Shown here: positions 1 through 7,930 of the stretch, piece after piece
Position numbering within the stretch: position 1 is the stretch's first letter
Layout: the number at the start of each line of letters is the position of its first letter
Assembly (NCBI RefSeq): GCF_036227605.1
Contig: NZ_CP109487.1
Location: 6,075,501 to 6,139,500 of the forward strand
Length of the DNA: 64,000 nucleotides
Source: Streptomyces sp. NBC_01439
GTDB taxonomy: Bacteria; Actinomycetota; Actinomycetes; Streptomycetales; Streptomycetaceae
Direction of reading: 5' to 3'
The notes under the pieces: model-generated
Seen by the model: the letters and a program-made list of their open reading frames with translations, nothing else
What the model was told of the DNA's origin: nothing
Databases searched by the model: none
Position numbers and translations under genes: made by a program

Positions 1-1078
1 CCCGCCACATCCGGGCCACCGGGTACTCGTTCATGAAGCCGTAGCCGCCGTGGATCTGCGTCGCCTCGCGGGCGTTGTCGACGGCGACCGTCGAGGAGTA
101 CAGCTTCGCGATCGCCGCCTCCTTCTTGAACGGCTCCCCGGCCACCAGTCGCGACGCCGCGTCGCGCCAGCCGATGCGGGCCATGTGGGCGCGCATCTCC
201 ATGTCGGCCAGCTTGAACTGGATGGCCTGGTTGTCGCCGATCGCCTTGCCGAAGGCGTGCCGCTCCTTCGCGTACTTCACCGACTCGTCCACACACCCCT
301 GCGCGAGACCGGTCGCGAGCGCGGAGATGGCGATCCGGCCCTCGTCGAGGATCCGCAGGAACTGCGCGTAGCCGCGGCCCTCCTGGCCCACCAGGTTGGC
401 CAGCGGGACCCGGACGCCGTCGAAGGACAGCTCACGGGTGTCCGAGGAGTTCCAGCCCACCTTGGAGTACGGCGCGGCCACCGTGAAGCCCGGGGTGCCG
501 GACGGGACGATGATCGAGGAGATATCCGGGCGGCCGTCCGCCTTGCGGCCCGTCACGGCCGTGACGGTCACCAAGCCGGTGATGTCCGTACCGGAGTTGG
601 TGATGAAGCACTTCGAGCCGTTGATGACCCACTCGTCGCCGTCCTTGACGGCGGTGGTGCGGGTGCCGCCCGCGTCGGAGCCGGCACCGGGCTCCGTCAG
701 GCCGAAGGCGCCGAGGATCTCGCCGGAGCACATCTTCGGCAGCCACTCGCGCTTCTGCTCCTCGGAGCCGAAGAGGTAGATCGGCATGGCGCCGAGGGAG
801 ACCCCGGCCTCCAGGGTGATGGCGACCGAGGAGTCGACGCGGGCCAGCTCCTCCAGGGCGATGCCGAGGGCGAGGTAGTCCCCGCCCATGCCGCCGTACT
901 CCTCCGGGAAGGGCAGGCCGAACAGGCCCATGCGGCCCATCTCGGCGACGATCTCGTAGGGGAACTCGTGCCGCTCGTACAGGTCGCCGATCTTCGGGGC
1001 GACGACGTCGTGCGCGAACGCCTCCACGGTGCGGCGGAGTTCCTCGTGCTCAGGGGTGAGCCGGTGGTCGAGGGACAT
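1..1078 (-). CDS. Acyl-CoA dehydrogenase of the leucine/isovalerate operon (3' end outside window)
   Basis: FAD-dependent acyl-CoA dehydrogenase, most likely oxidising isovaleryl-CoA or another short branched acyl-CoA. About 359 residues are visible; the family is about 385 long, so only the extreme C-terminus is cut off by the window edge. Family signatures seen: LTEPGAGSDAGG (flavin/substrate loop), FITNSGTD, and QIHGGYGFMNEYPVARM near the end. The ATG at 1078 is preceded by AAGGAG, which overlaps the stop codon of the upstream HMG-CoA lyase gene, so the two genes are translationally adjacent. It is the last visible gene of a four-gene minus-strand operon. The exact substrate is inferred from context. 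Confidence 0.93.
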   Translation of the reverse strand, partial: MSLDHRLTPEHEELRRTVEAFAHDVVAPKIGDLYERHEFPYEIVAEMGRMGLFGLPFPEEYGGMGGDYLALGIALEELARVDSSVAITLEAGVSLGAMPIYLFGSEEQKREWLPKMCSGEILGAFGLTEPGAGSDAGGTRTTAVKDGDEWVINGSKCFITNSGTDITGLVTVTAVTGRKADGRPDISSIIVPSGTPGFTVAAPYSKVGWNSSDTRELSFDGVRVPLANLVGQEGRGYAQFLRILDEGRIAISALATGLAQGCVDESVKYAKERHAFGKAIGDNQAIQFKLADMEMRAHMARIGWRDAASRLVAGEPFKKEAAIAKLYSSTVAVDNAREATQIHGGYGFMNEYPVARMWR

Positions 1079-1085
1079 GGTGTGA

Positions 1086-2018
1086 CTACTCCTTGTGGGA
1101 GAGGGCGCGGACGGTACGGGAAGGGCTGGGACGGCCCAGTTGTTCGGCCATCCACACGCTCGTGGCGGTGAGGGCGGCCAGGTCGACCCCGGTCTCGATG
1201 CCTAGGCCGTCGAGCATCCACACCAGGTCCTCGGTCGCGAGGTTGCCGGTGGCGCTCTTCGCGTACGGGCATCCGCCGAGGCCGCCTGCGGAGGCGTCGA
1301 CGGTGCTCACGCCGTGCTGGAGCGCGGCGAGGGTGTTCGACAGGGCCTGGCCGTAGGTGTCGTGGAAGTGCACGCCGATGCGGTCGGTCGTCACGCCGGC
1401 CTCGTTCAACGCGGCCAGCAGGGCCTGGACATGGCCCGGCGTGGCCACGCCGATCGTGTCGCCGACGCTCAGCTCGTCACAGCCGAGGTCCAGCAGGGCC
1501 TTGGCGACGGAGACGACCTGGTGGACCGGGACGGCGCCCTCCCAAGGGTCGCCGAAGCACATCGAGAGGTAGCCGCGCACGTGCGCGTCGCCCTCCTTGG
1601 CCCGGGCCACGACGGGCTCGAACATGGCGAGGGACTCGGCGACGGTGCGGTTGAGGTTGCGGGAGGCGAAGGTCTCGGTGGCCGAGCCGAAGACGGCGAT
1701 CCGGGTGGCCCCGAGGGCGAGCGCGCGGTCGAGGCCGCGTTCGTTGGGGACGAGGACGGGCAGATCCGCGTCGATGCCGGCGAGCTGCGGGAACAGCTCC
1801 TCCGCGTCGGCCAGCTGGGGCACCCACTTGGGGTGCACGAAGCTGGTCGCCTCGATGGTCGTCAGCCCGGCGGCGGCGAGGCGGCGGATGAACTCCGCCT
1901 TGACCCCCGTGGGCACGGCCGACTTCTCGTTCTGCAGGCCGTCGCGGGCGCCGACCTCGTGGATGCGGACCCGGGCCGGGAGGCCGGGGGCCGGGACGTT
2001 CATGGGCAGCCCGATCAC
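1086..2018 (-). CDS. mvaB: Hydroxymethylglutaryl-CoA lyase
   Basis: Cleaves 3-hydroxy-3-methylglutaryl-CoA to acetyl-CoA and acetoacetate, the last step of leucine breakdown. The 310-residue protein shows the HMGL-like TIM-barrel signatures: EVGARDGLQNE at the N-terminus (catalytic Arg-Asp pair) and GGLGGCPYAKSATGN, the loop with the catalytic cysteine, near residue 240. The GTG start at 2018 overlaps the stop of the biotin carboxylase gene by four bases (GTGA), which indicates translational coupling. An in-frame ATG five codons later is an alternative start. Length and motifs are normal for the family. Confidence 0.95.
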   Translation of the reverse strand: MIGLPMNVPAPGLPARVRIHEVGARDGLQNEKSAVPTGVKAEFIRRLAAAGLTTIEATSFVHPKWVPQLADAEELFPQLAGIDADLPVLVPNERGLDRALALGATRIAVFGSATETFASRNLNRTVAESLAMFEPVVARAKEGDAHVRGYLSMCFGDPWEGAVPVHQVVSVAKALLDLGCDELSVGDTIGVATPGHVQALLAALNEAGVTTDRIGVHFHDTYGQALSNTLAALQHGVSTVDASAGGLGGCPYAKSATGNLATEDLVWMLDGLGIETGVDLAALTATSVWMAEQLGRPSPSRTVRALSHKE

Positions 2019-4087
2019 GCGACCCCCTCCTCGTCCGGCGTGACGACGGCCAGGACCTGGTCCATGGCGACCGTGGTGCCGGGGGTCACGTCCAGCTCGG
2101 TGACGGTGCCGGCGTGCGGGGCGGAGATGACGTGCTCCATCTTCATGGCCTCGACGACGAGCAGGCTCTGCCCGGCGGTCACCTTGTCGCCCACGGCCAC
2201 CTTGACGACCGTGACGGTGCCGGGCATGGGGGCGGCGAGGGTGTCCGCGCCGCTGCGCCCGCCGCCGCCGAGGTTGGCCGCGACGGGGTCGTACGCCTGC
2301 ACGTGCCAGGAGTCGGCGTCGCGCCCGAGCCAGGTCCCCTCCGGGGAGGCGGCGTGGCTGAAGCGGTGCGTGACGCCGTCGAGTTCAATGGTGACGGTGT
2401 CGGGGGTGCGGGCGACGATCCGGCCGCGGGCCGGTGCGCCGGGGGCGCTGCCCCCGGACCCCCGCGCCTCAAGCGCCGGCGAGGCTGAAAGGGCCAGCTC
2501 GGTGTCGGAGCCGGAACGCCGGCTACGGACCTCCACGGCATCCTGGCCCGGGAGGCGGAAGTGGTGGACCGTCCACGCAGGCGTGCCGCCCAGGCGCCAG
2601 CCGTCACCGGCGTCGAAGGGGTCGACCCACCTACCCAGCCCGTCCGGCGTTTGAGGACCGGGTCCGGGCAGAGCCCGGGGACCCTGCGCCAGCAGGGCCG
2701 CTGTGGCGTACACCTCGTCCGGGACCCCCTCCGGCAGGAGGGACGGCAGGTCCCGCTCCACCAGGCCGGTGTCCAGGTCGCCGGACACCACGTCCGGGTG
2801 GGCCAGCAGGCGGCGCAGGAAACCGGCGTTGGTCTGCACGCCCAGGATCACCGTGTCGGCCAGGGCCCCGCGCAGCATGCGCAGCGCGGTGGCCCGGTCC
2901 GGGCCGTGGACGATGACCTTCGACAGCATCGGGTCGTACGTCGAGCCCACCGGAACGCCCGCCGTCAGCCCGGAGTCGGTGCGCACCGCACCGCCCGACG
3001 GCTCCGACAGGGCCAGCACCGTGCCGCCGGACGGCAGGAAGCCGCGCGCCGGGTCCTCCGCGCAGACGCGGGCCTCGATGGCGTGCCCGGTCAGCGTCAC
3101 CTCGGACTGGTCGAAGTCCAGCGCGGCGCCCGCGGCCACCTTGATCTGCTGCTCCACCAGGTCCAGCCCGGTGATCAGCTCCGTCACCGGGTGCTCGACC
3201 TGGAGGCGGGTGTTCATCTCCATGAAGTAGTACGAGGAGGGGTCGCCGCCCGGCACGATGAACTCCACCGTGCCCGCGCCGACGTATCCGCAGGAGCGGG
3301 CCGCGTCGACGGCCGCCGCACCCATCGCCGCCCGGGTCTTCTCGTCGAGCAGGACCGACGGGGCCTCCTCGATCACCTTCTGGTGCCGGCGCTGCAGCGA
3401 GCACTCGCGCTCGCCGAGGTGCACCACGTTCCCGTGGGCGTCCGCCAGCACCTGGATCTCGATGTGCCGCGGCCGGTCCACCCATCGCTCGACCAGCAGG
3501 GTGTCGTCGCCGAAGGAGGACCTCGCCTCGCGGCGGGCCGCCGCGATCTCCTCGGCCAGCACCGCTTCGTCGCGCACCAGCCGCATGCCCTTGCCACCGC
3601 CGCCCGCCGAGGGCTTCAGCAGCACCGGCATGCCGATCTCCGCGGCCGCCGCGACCAGTTCCGCGTCGGTCAGGCCGCTGCCCGAGGAGCCCGGGACCAC
3701 GGGCACGCCCGCCGCCTTCACGGTCTCCTTGGCGCGGATCTTGTCGCCCATCAGGTTGATGGCGCCGGCCGGCGGCCCGATGAAGACGAGGCCGGCGTCG
3801 GCGCAGGCCTGCGCGAAGGCCGCATTCTCGGCGAGGAAGCCGTAGCCGGGGTGGACGGCCTCGGCGCCGGTCCGCTTTGCGGCATCCAGGAGCCGCTCGA
3901 CCGACAGGTAGCTCTCGGCGGCCGCGGCCGGGCCGATCCGGACGGCCGTGTCGGCCTCCCGGACGTGGCGGGCGTCCGCGTCGGCGTCGCTGAAGACGGC
4001 CACGGAGCGGATGCCGAGCTGCCGCAGGGTGCGGATGACCCGGACCGCGATCTCGCCCCGGTTCGCGACCAGAACAGTGCTGAACAT
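2015..4087 (-). CDS. Methylcrotonyl/acyl-CoA carboxylase, biotin carboxylase plus biotin carrier subunit
   Basis: Carboxylates its own biotin using ATP and bicarbonate and passes CO2 to the partner carboxyltransferase encoded just upstream. Seen: biotin carboxylase N-domain (VANRGEIAVRVIR), ATP-grasp glycine loop (GGGGKGMRL, about residue 161), EMNTRLQVEHPVTE, and the C-terminal biotinyl site VEAMKMEH (Lys near 649 of 690). Context with HMG-CoA lyase and an acyl-CoA dehydrogenase favours 3-methylcrotonyl-CoA as substrate. ATG 4087 is chosen because GAGG lies nine bases ahead; a GTG at 4102 is also in frame. The linker between the two domains holds two copies of a dispersed repeat (2439-2490 and 2638-2680), a feature I would not expect in the family. 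Confidence 0.93.
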   Translation of the reverse strand: MFSTVLVANRGEIAVRVIRTLRQLGIRSVAVFSDADADARHVREADTAVRIGPAAAAESYLSVERLLDAAKRTGAEAVHPGYGFLAENAAFAQACADAGLVFIGPPAGAINLMGDKIRAKETVKAAGVPVVPGSSGSGLTDAELVAAAAEIGMPVLLKPSAGGGGKGMRLVRDEAVLAEEIAAARREARSSFGDDTLLVERWVDRPRHIEIQVLADAHGNVVHLGERECSLQRRHQKVIEEAPSVLLDEKTRAAMGAAAVDAARSCGYVGAGTVEFIVPGGDPSSYYFMEMNTRLQVEHPVTELITGLDLVEQQIKVAAGAALDFDQSEVTLTGHAIEARVCAEDPARGFLPSGGTVLALSEPSGGAVRTDSGLTAGVPVGSTYDPMLSKVIVHGPDRATALRMLRGALADTVILGVQTNAGFLRRLLAHPDVVSGDLDTGLVERDLPSLLPEGVPDEVYATAALLAQGPRALPGPGPQTPDGLGRWVDPFDAGDGWRLGGTPAWTVHHFRLPGQDAVEVRSRRSGSDTELALSASPALEARGSGGSAPGAPARGRIVARTPDTVTIELDGVTHRFSHAASPEGTWLGRDADSWHVQAYDPVAANLGGGGRSGADTLAAPMPGTVTVVKVAVGDKVTAGQSLLVVEAMKMEHVISAPHAGTVTELDVTPGTTVAMDQVLAVVTPDEEGVA
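2439..2490 (-). repeat. Dispersed palindromic repeat, copy A, inside the biotin carboxylase gene
   Basis: On the coding strand this copy contains CTTGAGGCGCGGGGG followed by the inverted repeat CCGGGGGC/GCCCCCGG. The same sequence pattern recurs at 2638-2680 in opposite orientation and at 52421-52460. It is translated in frame here as a stretch including LEARGSGGSAPG, about residues 532-550, in the poorly conserved linker before the biotin carrier domain. From memory, similar GC-rich palindromes are common between Streptomyces genes. Confidence 0.75.
2638..2680 (+). repeat. Dispersed palindromic repeat, copy B, inside the biotin carboxylase gene
   Basis: The plus strand reads CCGGCGTTTGAGGACCGG and then GGGCAGAGCCC, matching copies A and C. 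It is inverted relative to copy A, so the gene reads its complement; it is translated in a different register as GPGPQTPDGLG, about residues 468-483. The frame stays open through it. Confidence 0.75.
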
Positions 4088-4111
4088 CAGTGAGGTCCTC
4101 ACGTCACAACG

Positions 4112-5728
4112 TCACATACGGAAGATGCCGAAGCCCGAGTCGCCCAGCGGGGCGTTCGCGCACGCGGTCAGGGCCAGTCCCAGCACCTGCCGGGTTTCCA
4201 TCGGGTCGATGACCCCGTCGTCCCACAGCCGCGCCGTGGCGTAGTAGGCGTTGCCCTGCTCCTCGTACTGCGCGCGGACCGGGGCCTTGAAGGCCTCCTC
4301 GTCCTCGGCGGGCCACTCCTGGCCCGCGCCCTCGATCTGGTCGCGCTTGACCGTCGCGAGCACCGAGGCCGCCTGCTCCCCGCCCATCACCGAGATCTTG
4401 GCGTTGGGCCACATCCACAGGAAGCGGGGCGAGTACGCCCGGCCGCACATCGAGTAGTTGCCGGCGCCGTACGAGCCGCCGACCACCACCGTCAGCTTCG
4501 GCACCCGGGTGCAGGCCACCGCCGTCACCATCTTGGCTCCGTGCTTGGCGATGCCGCCGGCCTCGTAGTCCTTGCCGACCATGAAGCCGGAGATGTTCTG
4601 GAGGAAGAGGAGCGGGATGCCGCGCTGGTCGCACAGCTCGATGAAGTGCGCGCCCTTCTGCGCGGACTCGGCGAACAGGATGCCGTTGTTGGCGATGATC
4701 CCGACCGGGTGTCCGTGGATCCGGGCGAAGCCGGTGACCAGCGTCTGGCCGAACTCGGACTTGAACTCCTGGAAGCGGGAGCCGTCCACGATCCGCGCGA
4801 TGATCTCGCGGGCGTCGTACGGGGTGCGCGAGTCGACGGGGACCGCGCCGTACAGCCCGTACGGGTCCACCTTGGGCTCTTCCGGCGCCTCGACCGACCA
4901 GGGCAGGGCCCCGCGCTCGGGCAGGGTCGCCACGATGTTCCGTACGATCCGCAGCGCGTGCGCGTCGTCCTCCGCGAGGTGGTCGGTCACGCCGGAGACC
5001 CGGGAGTGGACCTCGCCGCCGCCGAGCTCCTCGGCCGTGACCACCTCACCGGTGGCGGCCTTCACCAGCGGCGGGCCGCCCAGGAAGATCGTGCCCTGGT
5101 TGCGGACGATGACGGCCTCGTCGCTCATGGCCGGTACGTAGGCACCGCCGGCGGTGCAGGAGCCGAGGACGGCGGCGATCTGCGGGATGCCGGCGCCCGA
5201 CATGCGGGCCTGGTTGTAGAAGATGCGGCCGAAGTGCTCCCGGTCGGGGAAGACCTCGTCCTGCATCGGCAGGAAGGCGCCGCCGGAGTCGACCAGGTAG
5301 AGGCAGGGGAGACGATTCTCCAGGGCCACCTCCTGGGCGCGCAGGTGCTTCTTGACGGTCATCGGGTAGTACGTGCCGCCCTTGACGGTGGCGTCGTTCG
5401 CGACGATCACGCACTCGCGGCCGCTGACCCGGCCGATGCCCGCGATGACCCCGGCGGCGGGGGCGGCGCCCCCGTACATCCCCTCGGCGGCCAGCGGGGC
5501 CAGCTCCAGGAAGGGCGATCCCGGATCGAGGAGGGCGTCCACGCGGTCGCGCGGGAGGAGCTTCCCGCGGGCGGTGTGGCGGGCGCGGGCCTTCTCGCCG
5601 CCGCCGAGCCGGGCCGCGTCGAGCCGGGCGCGCAGGCCCTCGGTCAGCTCGCGGTGGGCGGCCTCGTTGGTCCGCCAGGCCTCGGACGCCGGGTCCGCGG
5701 CGCTCGTCAGCACTGGTGCCTGCTGCAT
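4112..5728 (-). CDS. Methylcrotonyl/acyl-CoA carboxylase, carboxyltransferase (beta) subunit
   Basis: Transfers CO2 from biotin to the acyl-CoA, probably 3-methylcrotonyl-CoA to give 3-methylglutaconyl-CoA. The 538-residue protein has the crotonase-like carboxyltransferase fold signatures [31 protein letters not shown], and [23 protein letters not shown] followed by [16 protein letters not shown], the hallmark of MCC/GCC beta subunits. The start ATG 5728 has AAGGGAG upstream. It is the first gene of the operon, 24 bases ahead of the biotin subunit gene, and faces a TetR gene across a region with two palindromes. No methylglutaconyl-CoA hydratase gene is visible here. Confidence 0.95.
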   Translation of the reverse strand: MQQAPVLTSAADPASEAWRTNEAAHRELTEGLRARLDAARLGGGEKARARHTARGKLLPRDRVDALLDPGSPFLELAPLAAEGMYGGAAPAAGVIAGIGRVSGRECVIVANDATVKGGTYYPMTVKKHLRAQEVALENRLPCLYLVDSGGAFLPMQDEVFPDREHFGRIFYNQARMSGAGIPQIAAVLGSCTAGGAYVPAMSDEAVIVRNQGTIFLGGPPLVKAATGEVVTAEELGGGEVHSRVSGVTDHLAEDDAHALRIVRNIVATLPERGALPWSVEAPEEPKVDPYGLYGAVPVDSRTPYDAREIIARIVDGSRFQEFKSEFGQTLVTGFARIHGHPVGIIANNGILFAESAQKGAHFIELCDQRGIPLLFLQNISGFMVGKDYEAGGIAKHGAKMVTAVACTRVPKLTVVVGGSYGAGNYSMCGRAYSPRFLWMWPNAKISVMGGEQAASVLATVKRDQIEGAGQEWPAEDEEAFKAPVRAQYEEQGNAYYATARLWDDGVIDPMETRQVLGLALTACANAPLGDSGFGIFRM

Positions 5729-5757
5729 CGGTCGAGCTCCCTTGCTCGTTCCACGCG

Positions 5758-5803
5758 GTTAATGAGCGTTAACGCTTGTGGACTCAGGTTAACGACCGCT
5801 AAC
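5758..5803. promoter_or_regulatory. Twin 16-bp palindromes between the carboxylase operon and the TetR gene
   Basis: Two imperfect palindromes, GTTAATGAGCGTTAAC (5758-5773) and GTTAACGACCGCTAAC (5788-5803), agree at 13 of 16 positions and lie exactly 30 bp apart, three helical turns, so they present the same face. The second overlaps the expected -35/spacer region of the TetR promoter (-10 TAGAAT at 5813-5818). They are best explained as operators for the adjacent TetR protein acting on both divergent promoters. This is inference from position and symmetry. Confidence 0.75.
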
Positions 5804-5812
5804 GGCCCTGTC

Positions 5813-5818
5813 TAGAAT
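5813..5818 (+). promoter_or_regulatory. -10 box of the TetR gene (probably leaderless)
   Basis: TAGAAT sits eight bases before the ATG at 5827 and no purine-rich ribosome binding site lies between. Transcription would begin at or within a base or two of the start codon. Confidence 0.55.
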
Positions 5819-5826
5819 GGTTTCCC

Positions 5827-6405
5827 ATGAGCACCAGAGCGGCCGCCCCCACCCGTCGTGAGCAGATCCTCAGTGAGGCCGCTCGCCTCTTCGCCGCGCG
5901 TGGGTTCCACGGCGTGGGCGTCGACGAGATAGGGGCCGCGGTGGGCATCAGCGGCCCCGGCCTGTACCGGCACTTCGCGGGCAAGGACGCCATGCTCGCC
6001 GAGCTGCTCGTCGGCATCAGCGAGCGGCTGCTGACCGGCGGCCGGCACCGCGTGGCGGAGGCGGCGGGCGAACCGGCCCGGGTGCTGTCCTCCCTCATCG
6101 ACGGCCACATCGACTTCGCGCTCGACGACCGGGCGCTGATCACCCTGCACGACCGGGAGCTCGACCGGCTCCGGGAGGCCGACCGCAAGCTCGTACGGCA
6201 GCTCCAGCGCCAGTACGTGGAGCTGTGGGTGGAGGTCGTGCGGGAACTGCACCCGGAGGTCGGCGAGGCGGAGGTGCGGGTCGCCGTGCACGCGGTCTTC
6301 GGCCTGCTCAACTCCACCCCGCACCTGGGGGCGCTCGGCCGGGAGGCCACGGAGTCACTGCTGCGCCGCCTGGCCCACGGGGCCTTCGGGGCGCTGTCGA
6401 CGTGA
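5827..6405 (+). CDS. TetR/AcrR family regulator of the leucine-degradation operon
   Basis: A 192-residue one-domain repressor. The N-terminal helix-turn-helix is clear (LFAARGFHGVGVDEIGAAVGISGPGLYRHFAGKDAML in outline, residues about 16-54), followed by a helical ligand domain. It is transcribed away from the carboxylase genes, and the paired palindromes at 5758-5803 sit between them, so it probably represses that operon and itself, with an acyl-CoA intermediate as the likely effector (inference). No Shine-Dalgarno sequence precedes the ATG and a TAGAAT box ends nine bases before it, pointing to a leaderless mRNA. Confidence 0.9.
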   Translation: MSTRAAAPTRREQILSEAARLFAARGFHGVGVDEIGAAVGISGPGLYRHFAGKDAMLAELLVGISERLLTGGRHRVAEAAGEPARVLSSLIDGHIDFALDDRALITLHDRELDRLREADRKLVRQLQRQYVELWVEVVRELHPEVGEAEVRVAVHAVFGLLNSTPHLGALGREATESLLRRLAHGAFGALST

Positions 6406-6470
6406 GCCGGGGTGTCCGCCGGCCGGAATGGACGCGCCGCCTCCGCCCCGGCGGCGGCAGAATGGCCCGT

Positions 6471-7274
6471 ATGCCGAAGCCGATAGAGACGTCCGTACCC
6501 ACCCGCGCCGAACTCATCGACCATCTGGTCCGCACGCGGATCGCGGGACAGGTCGCCACGCCGCGCGACAACAACCTCAGCCACTACCGCAAGCTCGCCA
6601 ACGGCGACCGGCACTACTGGCTCGGCCTGGAACTGGGCGACCGCTGGACGGACGAGCAGGACGTGCTCGCGGTGATGGCGGAGCGCTGCGGCGTCGTGGA
6701 CGACCCCGAGTTCCGCTTCGGCCAGGACACCATCGACCCCGAGCTGACCGTGGCCGGCCTGGACCGGCTGGCGGCGCGGCTACGCAAGGCCGCGTCGGAC
6801 CGGCAGAGCGTGCTCTTCGCCACCGGCCACCCGGGCGGCCTCCTGGACGTCCATCGCGCCACGGCGGCGGCCCTGCGGGCGGCGGGCTGCGAGATCGTGG
6901 TCATCCCCCGGGGCCTGGTCGCGGACGAGGGTTCGGTGTGGCAGTTCGCCGACGTCGCGGTGCTGGAGCGGGGTGCGACGCTGTGGCACACCCACTCGCC
7001 GGAGCCGATGAACGCGATCCTGGACGGCCTCGCGGCCGAGGGCCGCCCGCTGCCGGACCTGGTGGTTGCCGACCACGGCTGGGCGGGCTGCGCGGCCCAG
7101 CGCGGCCTGGACGCGGTGGGCTACGCGGACTGCAACGACCCGGCCCTGTTCATCGGCGAGGCGGAGGGCACCCTCCAGGTGACGGTCCCCCTCGACGACC
7201 ACGTCCGCGACCCCCGCTACTACGACCCGATGGTGGCGTACCTGCTGGACGCGGCGGGGCTGCTGGGAGAGTAG
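6471..7274 (+). CDS. Conserved actinobacterial protein, possible phosphatase
   Basis: A 267-residue soluble protein (start MPKPIETSVPTRAELIDHL). I recall relatives annotated as phosphatases but cannot point to a verified catalytic motif; visible conserved-looking pieces are VLFATGHPGGLLDVH, TLWHTHSPEPMN and VVADHGWAGCAAQRG, rich in His and Asp as expected for a metal-dependent hydrolase. An ATG nine bases earlier (6462) is in frame; 6471 is preferred because CAGAAT ends seven bases before it, a leaderless arrangement. A strong terminator follows at once. Function is uncertain. Confidence 0.75.
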   Translation: MPKPIETSVPTRAELIDHLVRTRIAGQVATPRDNNLSHYRKLANGDRHYWLGLELGDRWTDEQDVLAVMAERCGVVDDPEFRFGQDTIDPELTVAGLDRLAARLRKAASDRQSVLFATGHPGGLLDVHRATAAALRAAGCEIVVIPRGLVADEGSVWQFADVAVLERGATLWHTHSPEPMNAILDGLAAEGRPLPDLVVADHGWAGCAAQRGLDAVGYADCNDPALFIGEAEGTLQVTVPLDDHVRDPRYYDPMVAYLLDAAGLLGE

Positions 7275-7293
7275 CCGCACCAGACACGGAGAA

Positions 7294-7321
7294 GCCCCGG
7301 CCGGGATACCGGCCGGGGCTG
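7294..7321 (+). terminator. Hairpin terminator after the 6471-7274 gene
   Basis: Perfect 12-bp stem AGCCCCGGCCGG / CCGGCCGGGGCT around a GATA loop, 20 bases after the stop codon. There is no T-run, as is usual for Streptomyces terminators. It also marks the edge of the accessory island that follows. Confidence 0.8.
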
Positions 7322-7456
7322 CTTGCGTGTCGCCTCTCGGCGCGTACGAGTGATGTCGACGGACGCAGGCTCGGGGCGAGCCGAGACCCGCTCGCCTCGT
7401 ATGTGGCGGGGGCGGGTCCCGGTCCAGCTTGGTGCACCGAGCGCTTCCTGCGTGGA

Positions 7457-7912
7457 TCAGCCCTGCTGCGCGGCCGAGCGTACGTAGTCCACCCCGGTCG
7501 GGTCTTGGGGGAGGAACCCCTTCGTGGCCTCCTTCAGCGAGAAGACCACGAGGTAGATCTTGCACGGCTTGGCAGTAGCGGGTCCCTGATAGTCGAATCT
7601 GATCCCCGGCTTCTCGTCGGGGTAGGTGTCGAAGACCCATGTAGCCGGCCCGGTGTAGGACCGACCCGCCGCATCCGTGGACTGCCCGCAGTCCAGGCTG
7701 GGTCGTGTGACCCGTTCCAAGTCTGCGGTACCGTCCGCCCTAACTGTCAGACGGGCGCCGTCCGAGCTTTCCCAGGCCCCCACCACATCAGTGATCGCGA
7801 GCGGATCCTCAGGGTCCTCGAGGAGATTCATAAGGAAGGCAGCCGCCAACATCGCGAATAGCCCGAACGAGCCTATCAACCACCAGATGGTCCGCCGAAG
7901 GCTAGTGCTCAC
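7457..7912 (-). CDS. Membrane-anchored protein, candidate immunity protein for the RHS toxin
   Basis: 151 residues: a short basic N-terminus, one membrane segment (about 9-30, WWLIGSFGLFAMLAAAFL), then an extracytoplasmic domain beginning DVVGAWESSDGARLTVRADG with several cysteines. It starts with GTG at 7912 after a strong AAGGAGG, only 18 bases after the stop of the RHS gene, so it is the downstream partner in the same operon, the usual place of an immunity gene in polymorphic-toxin loci. The family itself I do not recognise; relatives of the VVGxWxSxDGxxLxxxxDG type are common lipoproteins in Streptomyces. The immunity role is inference. Confidence 0.75.
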   Translation of the reverse strand: MSTSLRRTIWWLIGSFGLFAMLAAAFLMNLLEDPEDPLAITDVVGAWESSDGARLTVRADGTADLERVTRPSLDCGQSTDAAGRSYTGPATWVFDTYPDEKPGIRFDYQGPATAKPCKIYLVVFSLKEATKGFLPQDPTGVDYVRSAAQQG

Positions 7913-7930
7913 TAAGTCCTCCTTCTGATA

